The notes under the pieces were generated by a model that was given only the letters and a program-made list of their open reading frames with translations, was not told the origin of the DNA and ran no database searches. From Paenibacillus sp. PCH8 (GTDB lineage: Bacteria > Bacillota > Bacilli > Paenibacillales > Paenibacillaceae), in contig NZ_PKQK01000002.1 of NCBI RefSeq assembly GCF_002968835.1, positions 744,001-808,000 on the forward strand: 64,000 bases of DNA, given 5' to 3'. Positions 1 to 7,983 of this stretch are shown here, in pieces (the stretch's first letter is position 1; each line of letters opens with the position of its first letter). Position numbers and translations under genes: made by a program.

Positions 1-669
1 CTCGGTAACTTTTTGTTCAGCGGTGACGATGTGCTCAAGAAGATCTCCGCTCTCAGCGGCGGCGAGAAAGCTCGTGTCTCCCTCTCCAAGCTGATGCTAA
101 AGGAAGCGAATATGCTCATTCTGGATGAGCCTACGAACCATCTCGATCTGTTCGCCAAAGAAGTGCTGGAAGCAGCGTTAATGGACTATGAGGGGACCCT
201 GCTTTTCATCTCTCATGACCGGTACTTCCTCAACAAAATGGCTGAGCGCATTGTCGAGCTTCATCCTGGGGGAACAGAACACTATCTCGGAAATTATGAT
301 GATTATGTGGAGAAAAAACAGGAGCTTGAGGACATCGCGCGTGAAGCTGCTGAAGCACGCCAGGCATCGTCCAAGAACTCGTCCAAATCCGATCCGACTA
401 CAGCTTCACTCGAAAAATCCGGAGCTGCTTCATTCGAAGCGGATAAACAGGCCAAGCGCGAAGAACGTAATCGCCAACGCAAGCAGGAAGCTCTGGAGCA
501 ACAGATTGCGCAGTTGGAAACGGATATTGCGGCGCTTGAAGAACAGATGGCACTGCCTGAGATCTATCAAGATTATATGAAGCTGCAAGAACTCCAGCAA
601 CAATCGGAAGAACGTAAGACAGAGCTCACCAAGACTTATGAAGAGTGGGAAGAATTAGCTTTGGAATAG
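1..669 (+). CDS. ABC-F family ATPase, 3' part (YdiF-like)
   Basis: The reading frame is already open at base 1, so the start lies outside the window. The visible 222 residues hold the second nucleotide-binding domain from the signature motif (LSGGEKARVSL) through Walker B (MLILDEPTNHLD) and the switch histidine (FISHDRYF). A lysine/glutamate-rich coiled tail follows and ends near residue 218. ABC-F proteins have two ATPase domains and no membrane domain, and act on ribosomes. The neighbourhood matches the Bacillus ydiF-gcp(tsaD) locus, so YdiF is the best family guess; other ABC-F members cannot be excluded from the C-terminal half alone. Confidence 0.85.
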   Translation, partial: LGNFLFSGDDVLKKISALSGGEKARVSLSKLMLKEANMLILDEPTNHLDLFAKEVLEAALMDYEGTLLFISHDRYFLNKMAERIVELHPGGTEHYLGNYDDYVEKKQELEDIAREAAEARQASSKNSSKSDPTTASLEKSGAASFEADKQAKREERNRQRKQEALEQQIAQLETDIAALEEQMALPEIYQDYMKLQELQQQSEERKTELTKTYEEWEELALE

Positions 670-718
670 TACGAAATCATCCATGGCTGGGTGGAGAACC
701 ATAACATCCACGCATGAA

Positions 719-757
719 AAAGGGACGAAGCGGAGATTCATTCTGCCTTGTCCCTTT
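719..757 (+). terminator. Possible terminator after the ABC-F gene
   Basis: AAAGGGAC at 719-726 pairs with GTCCCTTT at 750-757, 50 bases after the ABC-F stop codon. The downstream U tract is weak (TTTCGTGTT), so termination is plausible but not certain. Confidence 0.45.
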
Positions 758-856
758 CGTGTTATGTTGTTGAAATTTTCGGAAGCAGATAATTCGAGCA
801 CTTGGGTTAACGAACTGAGGTGACACTATTGGATGCATTTCAGTCCATTTGAAAAT

Positions 857-951
857 GTAACGAATCGGAGGCGCGCTATTTTCATGTTTTAAGCGTGTAT
901 TCGCCTTTTATCGCCGTTTTCGAATGAAATAGCGTCGATGAGATTCGTTAC
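857..951. repeat. Imperfect palindromic element of about 95 bp
   Basis: GTAACGAATC (857-866) is exactly inverted at 942-951. Inside it, CGCTATTTTCAT (874-885) is inverted at 924-934 with one base missing. The arms enclose about 38 bases. No coding sequence covers it. It could be a small non-autonomous repeat or a structured RNA; a second palindrome near 62.3 kb also has an arm ending in TAGCG, but the two are not copies of each other. Confidence 0.6.
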
Positions 952-1160
952 GTTTCTCCCCTCTCCATAATCACTAAAATAAGGCGTGTGAGATCCCTTA
1001 GAACATGGCATGGCTCTCTATATGGCTGTAGAGATTTAAAGATGTTCCAACTTAGTTACTTGAGATCACACTCCCATGCGGAGATTTCAGGTACATGTTT
1101 TGTAATTTGTCAAATTTACTCGAATGATGAAAAATATTTTTATGTGGGATGCCCTCATAC

Positions 1161-1388
1161 TTATCCACAGAAAAGCAAGATAGCAAGCACATTAATATGC
1201 TTAATTATACAGCGGTAGAATAGCGTTTTTCACACAAAAACCATATTTATCCACTAAGTTATCCACTTTATCCACAGCTCCGGGGATAGAACACAACCAT
1301 TCTATCCCCTAAAGCCTTTTCGTTTCGAAAACTCTATTGGTTTGACTTTGACACAGTTACCCACAAATTTCACTGGATATGTGGATAA
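1161..1388. promoter_or_regulatory. DnaA-box cluster (six boxes)
   Basis: Perfect TTATCCACA boxes lie at 1161-1169 and 1268-1276 (plus) and 1380-1388 (minus). One-mismatch boxes lie at 1247-1255 and 1259-1267 (both TTATCCACT) and 1357-1365 (TTACCCACA). Three of them (1247-1276) are packed with gaps of three and zero bases. DnaA is the replication initiator. Clusters like this away from the origin are known in Bacillus, where they tune initiation, and I recall one in the equivalent ydiF-gcp interval. No dnaA, dnaN or other origin gene is nearby, so this is not proposed as oriC. Confidence 0.75.
1282..1309. terminator. Hairpin inside the DnaA-box cluster
   Basis: GGGGATAGAA (1282-1291) and TTCTATCCCC (1300-1309) form a perfect 10-bp stem with an 8-base loop. 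The U tract is poor on both strands. It may be a weak terminator or a structural part of the DnaA-box region. Confidence 0.35.
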
Positions 1389-1447
1389 CTATAATCACAC
1401 CTTGACAAATGTATTCTCTCTTCATTAGCCCTCCCCTATAAAACGAC

Positions 1448-1477
1448 AAAAGCAGACCTCTGTCTTTCAAGGCCTGC
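1448..1477 (-). terminator. Terminator of leuA
   Basis: On the minus strand GCAGGCCT (complement of 1470-1477) pairs with AGGTCTGC (complement of 1452-1459), with one mismatch, and is followed by TTTTGTCGTTTT. It lies about 80 bases past the leuA stop codon. Confidence 0.7.
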
Positions 1478-1554
1478 CCTTTGTTTCCTTGCTTCATACA
1501 TTGCATATTTACATTGAATAACTATTGCTGCTAATGCTTTCTGGCAACTATGAG

Positions 1555-3110
1555 CTACGCATGCACTTGTTCATTACGTTCAGAAGATTCCGCCTTCAAT
1601 CCAGCAGCATTACAGGCCGCTACATAAGCAAGACCGGCAGCCATGACGATATCATTGTGTGTTGCTGTTCCCCGGAACTCACGTCCGGCACGCTCCACGG
1701 TAATTACAGCTTCCGCGCTTGCACCCTCTCCCCCACTCAGGGCATGCATCTCCATATCGACAAATGCAATATCATCGGAAATGCTCTGACCAATCGCGCG
1801 AATGGTTGCATCCACAGGCCCCCGCCAACGGCAGAATAGGATTGTTCTCCCGCGCTTGTGCGAATACGAACGGCTGCCATTCGATCCGTCATGCTCCCAG
1901 CCGTCACCTGCAATTCGACCAGTTCATAATCCTGTGCTGGAATATTCATGGTCTGACTAACCATCTGCAGTAACTGGTCGTCACTGACCACTTTTTGCTG
2001 GTCTGCGACTTCTTTGAACACCTCATACAGTTGTTCCATCTGCTGCTCATCCGGCTCAAAACCATATTTGCGAACCCGATCTTTCAGGGCGTGACGACCG
2101 GAATGTTTACCCAGAATAATCATGTTGCGTGGAATACCCAGCGCTTCCGGGTCCATAATCTCATAGGTGCTCCGATTCTTGAGCAGACCGTCCTGATGTA
2201 TGCCTGATTCGTGCTGGAAGGCATTACGTCCTACTACCGGTTTGTTGTATGCAATCGGGAAATGCATCGCACGGCTGATCTGACGAGATGTCTCATACAG
2301 TTGGTTCAGCTTGATATTGCTGGTTGCTCCAATCACATCGCCCCGAGTCTCCAGCGCCATGATCAGTTCTTCCAGTGCACAGTTCCCTGTCCGTTCTCCG
2401 ATCCCATTAATGGTCACTTCAATTTGGGAGGCACCATTGGCAATCGCAGCCAAGCTATTGGCTACGGCCAGACCCAAATCATTATGACAGTGGGCGCTAT
2501 AGCGAACCTGATCTCCACCTCTCGCACCTTCACGTACCCGGCGGAACATCTCGCCATACTCATGTGGCAGAGCATAACCCACGGTATCCGGCAGATTGAT
2601 GATGCTGGCACCTGCTTCAATAGCTACTTCAACCATCTCGATCAGATCATCCATCTTCGTACGAGCCGCATCCATGGCTGTGAACTCGACAATATCCGTG
2701 AACTGGCGTGCATAAGATACCATCTCACGGGCAGTAGCTACAACTTCACTACGCGGACGGCGCAGTTGATGCTCGATATGAATATCCGAAGAAGAGATAA
2801 ACAGGTGAATTCGGCGCCGTGCTGCATCCGCTGTGGCTTGAACAGCTGAATCAATATCGCCTTTGACCGCCCGCGCGAATCCGCATATTTCCACGTTCTG
2901 CAATTGTCTCGAGATCGCCTGAACCGCCGCAAACTCACCTGGACTTGAGATCGGGAATCCAGGCTCAATGACATCGATACCCAGAGAAGCCAGTTGGTGC
3001 GCCAGTTCGATCTTCTGCTCGGGTTGCAGACTTGCTCCCGGTGCCTGTTCTCCATCGCGCAGCGTCGTATCAAAAATTTCAATCATGCGTTTGTTAGTAG
3101 TCGTTGTCAT
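1555..3110 (-). pseudogene. leuA: 2-isopropylmalate synthase LeuA, broken by a one-base deletion
   Basis: LeuA joins acetyl-CoA and 2-oxoisovalerate, the first committed step of leucine synthesis. The N-terminal frame shows the family signature (FDTTLRDGEQ, residues 13-22), the HCHND metal site and GNCALEE. Near base 1820 the frame shifts: the first frame runs SAVGGG into unrelated sequence, while the expected continuation PVDATIRAIGQ sits in the next frame and runs to a TAG at 1555. Adding one G to the G5 run (bases 1819-1823) restores a protein of about 518 residues, normal for the family. The start is ATG at 3110, nine bases after GGAGG (3120-3124). Two leucine T-boxes precede it. If the deletion is real, the regulatory LeuA C-terminal domain is lost. 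Confidence 0.9.
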
Positions 3111-3176
3111 ATTCATCAACCTCCATCAAATTATAAATCAGATCATTCGTTTGATTTAGAGCACTCTCTATCACGT

Positions 3177-3202
3177 CAGAGTGTACGTCGACTTACACTC
3201 TG
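3177..3202. promoter_or_regulatory. 26-bp near-perfect palindrome between the T-box and leuA
   Basis: CAGAGTGTA at 3177-3185 is inverted at 3194-3202 around a GTCGAC core, with one mismatched pair. It lies after the proximal T-box terminator and 67 bases before the leuA start, so it would be a hairpin in the leuA mRNA or an operator. Function is unknown. Confidence 0.4.
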
Positions 3203-3272
3203 TCCTTCTGACTTTTCAATCTCCATATGGTTCGTTCCCATTGCCCACCCTCTGCTGCCGGCAGCAAACACA

Positions 3273-3640
3273 AATAACCCGCCATCTCATAAGAGACGGC
3301 GGGTTATTATCCCCTCCGCGGTACCACTCTCGCTTGATGGTCCAGGCTTGCACCGGGCTCCATCCACCTCGTCGTCTCCGAGACTCACTGGATCATGCAT
3401 GGCTCGCACAACTTTAGCTTATTTTCGGAGAAACACCCTGTAACGGAGGTCAACCGTTGCTGTGTAACACATGTCGTCGTTGACTATAAGACAACTGGAC
3501 GATCCCTATCGTCCCCATGTTTCCACAACTCTGTTCCCGGGCGAGATTCAAACGATTCCAGCCACTGCGTCGCACCAACCCGCAGCTCTCTGAGCGCTTT
3601 ATCGTTCTACTGCTCCCGTTCATCACATTTGTTTATATAA
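3273..3640 (-). ncRNA. T-box riboswitch, leuA-proximal copy (leucine)
   Basis: Read on the minus strand, the leader has a stem I with AGTA opposite GAA in the specifier loop, an AGAGAGCTGCGGGT region, the conserved T-box (AGAGTGGTACCGCGGAGG, complement of 3313-3330), and a terminator stem AATAACCCGCC pairing with GGCGGGTTATT (3273-3308). The lower helix is CGGG/CCCG. The triplet after GAAT in the specifier loop is CTC, a leucine codon. T-boxes sense uncharged tRNA and switch a terminator to an antiterminator. The U tract after the terminator is broken up (TTATTTGTGTTT). The 5' edge is approximate. Confidence 0.9.
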
Positions 3641-3684
3641 TTCCAACTTCATTCATTCCTACTTTATCACCCTTATAAAACATC

Positions 3685-4107
3685 AAAAAAAGCCTGCCAC
3701 CTCCTGCAATAATGCAAGAGACGACAGGCTGTTCACCTTCGCGGTACCACTCTTGTTGACTTCCTCCCTGTTCATTCAAGATATCCTTGCATGCTCACGC
3801 ACACTTCCGGATCACTTGAAGCAGCCTGAAAGCCCCCTCAGTTATTGTCAGCCAATCCTTGTAATAACGGTCTATGCCAACAACGGCCCTTTCACGGAGG
3901 CAACCCGTAACCATGTACTTTGGGCCAACATCGGCCTTCGGATACTCCCGGGGAGTCTCCGTGTTCCATCGTTCCGCTTGCAGGTGAGTTTCAGGTTTCC
4001 TTCGACTGCGTTACACCACCCCGCAGCTCTCTACAGACCCGGAAATACCTTACTGTTCCTGTTCATTGCGTTTATCAGTTCAGGAATCTAAATTCCTGTT
4101 TAAATTT
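3685..4107 (-). ncRNA. T-box riboswitch, promoter-proximal copy (leucine)
   Basis: A second full T-box leader lies directly upstream of the first. It has AGTA and GAA-A-CTC-A in its specifier loop (leucine CUC again), an AGAGAGCTGCGG segment, the T-box (AGAGTGGTACCGCGAAGG, complement of 3736-3753), and a strong terminator whose AGCCTG/CAGGCT stem (3691-3730) is followed by seven U. The transcript probably begins near 4107, set by the promoter at 4114-4142. Both leaders must be read through to reach leuA, so the pair should act as two gates in series. Confidence 0.9.
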
Positions 4108-4113
4108 GTAACT

Positions 4114-4142
4114 AATATACAATCTTCACATCCAGCTGTCAA
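4114..4142 (-). promoter_or_regulatory. Sigma-A promoter of the leuA leader
   Basis: On the minus strand TTGACA (4137-4142) and TATATT (4114-4119) are separated by exactly 17 bases. It sits between the tsaD stop and the first T-box, so leuA need not depend on tsa transcription. Confidence 0.8.
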
Positions 4143-4163
4143 CTCTTAATCTCATTTGTCTGT

Positions 4164-5219
4164 CTACACGGACTGAACGGACCATGCCTCCAGAGAAAGT
4201 CCCGGATCTGCTTTGGCATCAAATTCCGAGATTTCTCCCCGTTGCCACTTCAGATACGCAGCAGCGCCAATCATGGCCGCATTATCCGTACAATACTCCA
4301 TTGGCGGGATTAACAGTTCAAGCCCTTCCTTCGCACAGCGCTCCTGTAGGGCCGAGCGCAATCCCCGGTTAGCCGCAACGCCACCACATAACAGCAGCTG
4401 GCGTGAACCGTACTCACGCACAGCTCGTACGGCTTTTTCAACCAGCACTTCGACTACAGCTTCCTGAAAGCCACGTGCTACTGCAGAGGGTTCCAATGTT
4501 TCTCCGCGCATTTTGGCCTGATTGAGAGCGTTCAGTACGGCAGACTTCAGACCACTAAGACTGAAATCGTACGAACCTGCTTCTAGCCACACTCTCGGTA
4601 ATGGCACTACATGCTCTGCCTCGGACGCCATCCGGTCCACATGTGGACCTCCCGGATAAGGACAGCCGAGTGCACGCGCCACTTTGTCATATGCTTCGCC
4701 TACGGCATCATCCCGTGTACGACCAATCAGTTGGAACTTGCCTTCGGATTCCATATGCACAAGCTCGGTATGGCCACCTGATACGACCAGTGCCATTGCC
4801 GGATATTGCAGTTCATGCGTAAGTCTGTTGGCATAGATATGTCCAGCAATATGGTGTGTGCCAATGAGCGGTTTGCCCAGTGCCATCGCCAGCGTTTTGG
4901 CAGCAACGATCCCCACCAGTAATGCCCCAACTAGCCCAGGGCCCTGCGTCACGGCGATTGCACTCAGTTCACGCGGACGAATACCCGACTGCTCAATCGC
5001 CTGTTCCAGCATAAGTGTAATGACTTCAACGTGCTTACGTGAAGCCACTTCTGGTACAACGCCACCGAATGCCTTGTGCGTTTCAATCTGACTTGAGATC
5101 AGATTGGACAGCACTTCCCGTCCATCCTTGACTACGGCTACTGATGTTTCATCACAGCTTGTCTCCACCGCCAAAATATAGGATGGTTCATAACTTAATG
5201 TTTCATTGAGATCTTTCAT
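4164..5219 (-). CDS. tsaD: tRNA threonylcarbamoyladenosine transferase TsaD (Gcp)
   Basis: TsaD transfers the threonylcarbamoyl group to A37 of ANN-decoding tRNAs, with TsaB and TsaE. The 351-residue protein shows the ASKHA fold start (ILAVETSCDET, 15-25), GPGL (93-96), the metal-binding HHIAGH (122-127), SGGHTEL and the late CGGVAAN motif. The start is ATG at 5219, overlapping the rimI stop as ATGA; a longer frame from 5279 lies inside rimI and is not needed. It is the last gene of the tsaE-tsaB-rimI-tsaD unit. Confidence 0.95.
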   Translation of the reverse strand: MKDLNETLSYEPSYILAVETSCDETSVAVVKDGREVLSNLISSQIETHKAFGGVVPEVASRKHVEVITLMLEQAIEQSGIRPRELSAIAVTQGPGLVGALLVGIVAAKTLAMALGKPLIGTHHIAGHIYANRLTHELQYPAMALVVSGGHTELVHMESEGKFQLIGRTRDDAVGEAYDKVARALGCPYPGGPHVDRMASEAEHVVPLPRVWLEAGSYDFSLSGLKSAVLNALNQAKMRGETLEPSAVARGFQEAVVEVLVEKAVRAVREYGSRQLLLCGGVAANRGLRSALQERCAKEGLELLIPPMEYCTDNAAMIGAAAYLKWQRGEISEFDAKADPGLSLEAWSVQSV

Positions 5220-5737
5220 GAATCCACTACGCTTCCTTCCTCTTCGCCGCTCCGGCCAGCATGCGGCAGATTCGCCCACATAATCATCGCATCTTCCCCA
5301 TTGTCGGAGTAATATCCTTTACGAAGACCCGCCGATTCAAACCCTTTTTTCTCATACAAACGCTGAGCAATGATATTCGAAACTCTAACTTCCAGCGTCA
5401 TGCGTTCCATTCCGAGATACACCGCTGTTTTCATTAATTCATCCAGCAGCTTTTCGCCCAGCTTGCGTCCACGATACGCTCCCCTAACTGCGATATTCGT
5501 GATGTGAGCCTCATCCATAATGGTCCACATTCCCGCGTAACCAATGGCTGTACCTTCCAGTTCCATCACCATATATTTAGCAAAATGATTGTGTGTCAAT
5601 TCATTTTGAAATGCTTCTTCCGTCCAGGGCAGGGTGAAGGCTTCATGTTCAATAATCATCACATCGGGGATATCCTCCAGTGTCATGAGTCTGAACTGAA
5701 ACGTTGCTTCCTGCTCGACATTCTCCACGTTGTCCAT
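5216..5737 (-). CDS. rimI: Ribosomal-protein alanine N-acetyltransferase RimI
   Basis: A 173-residue GNAT acetyltransferase. RimI acetylates the N-terminus of ribosomal protein S18. Visible motifs are the acetyl-CoA binding region (NIAVRGAYRGRKLGEKLL, around 91-108) and the late VSNIIAQRLYEKKGF segment typical of RimI. The start ATG at 5737 follows GGGAGAGGGGAAGCAG. It lies 17 bases after tsaB and overlaps tsaD by four bases, the usual order of this cluster in Bacillota. Confidence 0.93.
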   Translation of the reverse strand: MDNVENVEQEATFQFRLMTLEDIPDVMIIEHEAFTLPWTEEAFQNELTHNHFAKYMVMELEGTAIGYAGMWTIMDEAHITNIAVRGAYRGRKLGEKLLDELMKTAVYLGMERMTLEVRVSNIIAQRLYEKKGFESAGLRKGYYSDNGEDAMIMWANLPHAGRSGEEEGSVVDS

Positions 5738-5754
5738 CTGCTTCCCCTCTCCCT

Positions 5755-6609
5755 CTAGCCTTTGCGCAACAGGTTGGCTTCCGCTTCAGATAGCTGGGTA
5801 TAGTTCGGTACCAGCGCATGTACGTCATCACGCTGACCTGCAAGCAGCGCGGCGGCGCCAAGGCGCCCAACCCAGCGGCCCTCCAGCTCATACGGTACGA
5901 GCTGGAACGCCGTTCCTGCGGGGCAGCGAAGCTCCGCCGCTGCCGCAGCATGCGGGCCCGTCTCGCCGACAAACCAGACGGCAGCGGGCCGCTCTTCCGG
6001 CGCCGCCTCCGCCATGCGGGCGGCGAGGTCTTCCAGCCATCCGTCCATCTTGCGGATGGCATCCGGCGCCAAACGCCGGGGCGCATCGCTCCCGGCGGAG
6101 GCAAACAGCGCGGTGCAAGCTTGACCGCGCCGTGCATCCACAAGCGGAACGATCCAGTGGACAGGGGTGGCACCCGTGCCGCCCTGGTCCGCGGATAGCG
6201 TTCCGCCAGCCCCGGCTGCGGCATCCTCTGCCGCAGCTTCCGCCTTGGCGGCGAGGCCGCTGTGCCAGCCGCCCCAGGCGAGGGCCTGAAGGCTGGACAC
6301 CCCGGTTACGGGGATGTCCCACGCCCAGGCCAGTGTCTTCGCCGCAGTCACCGCAATGCGGATGCCCGTGTATGAGCCTGGGCCAACGCCGACGGCAATG
6401 CCGTCCAGCTGGCCAGACTGCGTGCCGCTGGCGGCCAGCAGCTGCTCCATTACCGGTACAACATGTACCGAATGATTACGCTCGGCCCGTTCATTGCGTT
6501 CCTCCAGGAGCGCATGATCTTCCATCACCGCAGCAGCCATCATCGCGGTGGACGTATCCAACGCCAAAAACCGCTGACGCGGCTTTTTTTGTAAATCTTC
6601 CATTATCAT
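5755..6609 (-). CDS. tsaB: t6A synthesis protein TsaB
   Basis: TsaB is the inactive paralogue of TsaD that scaffolds the TsaB-TsaD-TsaE complex. Its ASKHA start (FLALDTSTAMMAAA) and the VGPGSYTGIRI motif are clear. Two starts are possible: ATG at 6609, overlapping the tsaE stop (ATGA), or ATG at 6603, ten bases from GGAG. The gene is oddly GC-rich compared with its neighbours, and the middle of the protein carries an Ala/Gly-rich stretch (about residues 120-150) that looks like an insertion of low complexity. The frame stays open throughout. Confidence 0.92.
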   Translation of the reverse strand: MIMEDLQKKPRQRFLALDTSTAMMAAAVMEDHALLEERNERAERNHSVHVVPVMEQLLAASGTQSGQLDGIAVGVGPGSYTGIRIAVTAAKTLAWAWDIPVTGVSSLQALAWGGWHSGLAAKAEAAAEDAAAGAGGTLSADQGGTGATPVHWIVPLVDARRGQACTALFASAGSDAPRRLAPDAIRKMDGWLEDLAARMAEAAPEERPAAVWFVGETGPHAAAAAELRCPAGTAFQLVPYELEGRWVGRLGAAALLAGQRDDVHALVPNYTQLSEAEANLLRKG

Positions 6610-7088
6610 TTGACTCCATTCTGTCTGAACTGTCGGCATAGGGCTGCATAAGTCTCGCCGTACCCATCCAGTGTAATCGTTCGATCTTCCAGACCCGTCG
6701 TGTCAATCTGCACATGCAAGTGTTCTTGCGGTAGCAATTCGGGAATGATACTGGACCACTCCACCAGACTGACGCCGGCTCCATAGAAATATTCATCCAA
6801 CCCAAGCTCATCCGCTTCTTCCAGCGAAATGCGATATACATCCATGTGATACAAGGGCAGACGCCCTTCATATTCCTTAATTAACGTAAATGTAGGACTG
6901 CTCACCACATCCCGTACACCCAAATGCCAGGCAAACTTCTGTGAGAATGCCGTTTTACCCGCGCCCAGATCACCATCCAGTGCAATCACCATTCCGGCGT
7001 TTGCCTGCACGGCAAGTGCGGACGCGAGCGCTTCTGTATCTGCAATGCCATGGGATGTATACACCCACTGCTCATGCGTCTGATTCAA
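6606..7088 (-). CDS. tsaE: t6A synthesis ATPase TsaE
   Basis: A small P-loop ATPase that drives the TsaB-TsaD cycle. The Walker A motif GDLGAGKT is at residues 39-46, followed by the family's SSPTFTLIKEY and the late LVEWS motif. I place the start at TTG 7088, because AGGTGGGG sits just upstream with a six-base gap; a GTG at 7100 would lie within that ribosome site. The protein is then about 160 residues. It is the first gene of the tsa unit. Confidence 0.92.
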   Translation of the reverse strand: MNQTHEQWVYTSHGIADTEALASALAVQANAGMVIALDGDLGAGKTAFSQKFAWHLGVRDVVSSPTFTLIKEYEGRLPLYHMDVYRISLEEADELGLDEYFYGAGVSLVEWSSIIPELLPQEHLHVQIDTTGLEDRTITLDGYGETYAALCRQFRQNGVK

Positions 7089-7138
7089 TATACGCCCCAC
7101 CTTTGGCGGTCCAGCCGCCTGAGTTCACTTTGAATCTT

Positions 7139-7167
7139 ATTATATCGGTCCCTTTCTTCCCCCGCAA
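7139..7167 (-). promoter_or_regulatory. Sigma-A promoter of the tsaE operon
   Basis: On the minus strand TTGCGG (7162-7167) and TATAAT (7139-7144) are 17 bases apart, ending about 50 bases before the tsaE start. A small GGCGG/CCGCC hairpin precedes the ribosome binding site. Confidence 0.65.
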
Positions 7168-7218
7168 CATCGAAGGGAACAAGCGAAGGTGAACGTTCAT
7201 CACGCGGAACAACAAATA

Positions 7219-7242
7219 AACCGGCACCCCTCGGTACCGGCT
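7219..7242 (-). terminator. Terminator after sspH
   Basis: AACCGGCACC (7219-7228) pairs with GGTACCGGCT (7233-7242), with two mismatched pairs, across a four-base loop. On the minus strand it is followed by a short U-rich run (TTTATTTGTTG). Confidence 0.6.
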
Positions 7243-7309
7243 GTACTATGCACATCTTATAACCCGCATGCTATTCAGCAATTTCCCAATTCCTTCACGT
7301 TACTTATCA

Positions 7310-7489
7310 CTACTCCTCCAAGCGATCCACTCGTACCGTCTGGGTGTTCCCCGGCCTGCTGCCAACCTGAACGGTTGCCATACCATTGGCTTCATCCACA
7401 TTCTCGATCCAGACCGGATCACCTTCCAGCGTAACCGCAATCGTATCCCTGGAATCATAGATCGCTTTGGCGCGCTTCACATCCATCAT
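7310..7489 (-). CDS. sspH: Small acid-soluble spore protein, H type
   Basis: A protein of about 59 residues that starts MMDVKRAKAIYDS and contains PVWIENV, the pattern of the H-type SASP family, which is made in the forespore and packed in the spore core. An upstream ATG (7498) would sit only one base after the AAGGGGAG site; the MM start at 7489 has a better gap. The preceding gene ends at 7491, so the two are tightly coupled. Confidence 0.85.
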   Translation of the reverse strand: MMDVKRAKAIYDSRDTIAVTLEGDPVWIENVDEANGMATVQVGSRPGNTQTVRVDRLEE

Positions 7490-7490
7490 G

Positions 7491-7787
7491 TTATTCATAC
7501 TCCCCTTCCGGATCATCATGCCTTTCCTGAATCATGGTATCGGTTGTACTGTCACTGATATAGCCATTTTCTTCTGTGACCTGACCGCCTCCAAGACCTT
7601 CATTCACCATACGGTCAATGTCGAGCATGAACGACTCCCGGTCGAGCGGCAGTTCCTCAGAGGTGATCGCCTCCCAGTTCACAGCTGCAGCCGGTGTGTA
7701 GAACTCTTCAGAGCTTTCGGCTTCATTAAGTGGATAAGGCGTAAAGGCGTGCTTGTGAGCTTCTTCCCCATCCCGTCTGTTCTTCAT
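7491..7787 (-). CDS. Uncharacterised acidic protein upstream of sspH
   Basis: A 98-residue, Glu/Asp-rich protein without membrane segments or cysteines that I do not recognise. The start ATG at 7787 is supported by GGGAGG seven bases upstream; the frame is open to 7805. Its stop touches the sspH start, so the pair should be co-transcribed, which hints at a spore-linked role by position only. Confidence 0.7.
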   Translation of the reverse strand: MKNRRDGEEAHKHAFTPYPLNEAESSEEFYTPAAAVNWEAITSEELPLDRESFMLDIDRMVNEGLGGGQVTEENGYISDSTTDTMIQERHDDPEGEYE

Positions 7788-7918
7788 GTTGGCACCTCCC
7801 GGCATGTTCGGTTTCGAGATCTTTCCTGCTATCCCATGCTGATTTCCTAATAGAACTCAAGCATGTTTCTGTTATCATCCCCGAGTATTGGAGAACCATA
7901 CGAATTCGTCCGGAAGAC

Positions 7919-7948
7919 GATTATCCCGCGCTCCAGATGCCCATACTA
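7919..7948 (+). promoter_or_regulatory. Candidate forespore (sigma-G type) promoter of Ku
   Basis: CATACTA (7942-7948) matches the sigma-F/G -10 pattern CATnnTA. GATTA (7919-7923) lies 18 bases before it and differs from the -35 pattern GnATR at one position. The Ku start is 35 bases downstream. Ku of Bacillus subtilis is known to be made in the forespore under sigma-G, which fits. Confidence 0.45.
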
Positions 7949-7983
7949 TTGAATAAAAAGGAATTTTCGAAAGGAGCCGACCT

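Noticed and set aside
1161..1388. Replication origin suggested by the DnaA boxes
   Set aside because: No dnaA, dnaN, recF or gyr genes are nearby and there is no clear AT-rich unwinding region; the gene order is that of the ydiF-tsaD region.
1555..1815. A separate 86-residue gene after leuA
   Set aside because: It is the out-of-frame C-terminal end of LeuA and has no ribosome site of its own.
3181..4111. Plus-strand frames across the T-box leaders
   Set aside because: They are on the opposite strand of two clear riboswitches and have no ribosome sites or protein-like composition.
5730..6641. Long plus-strand frame of 303 codons opposite tsaB
   Set aside because: It is a by-product of the high GC content of tsaB on the other strand; its translation is Pro/Arg-rich without any motif.
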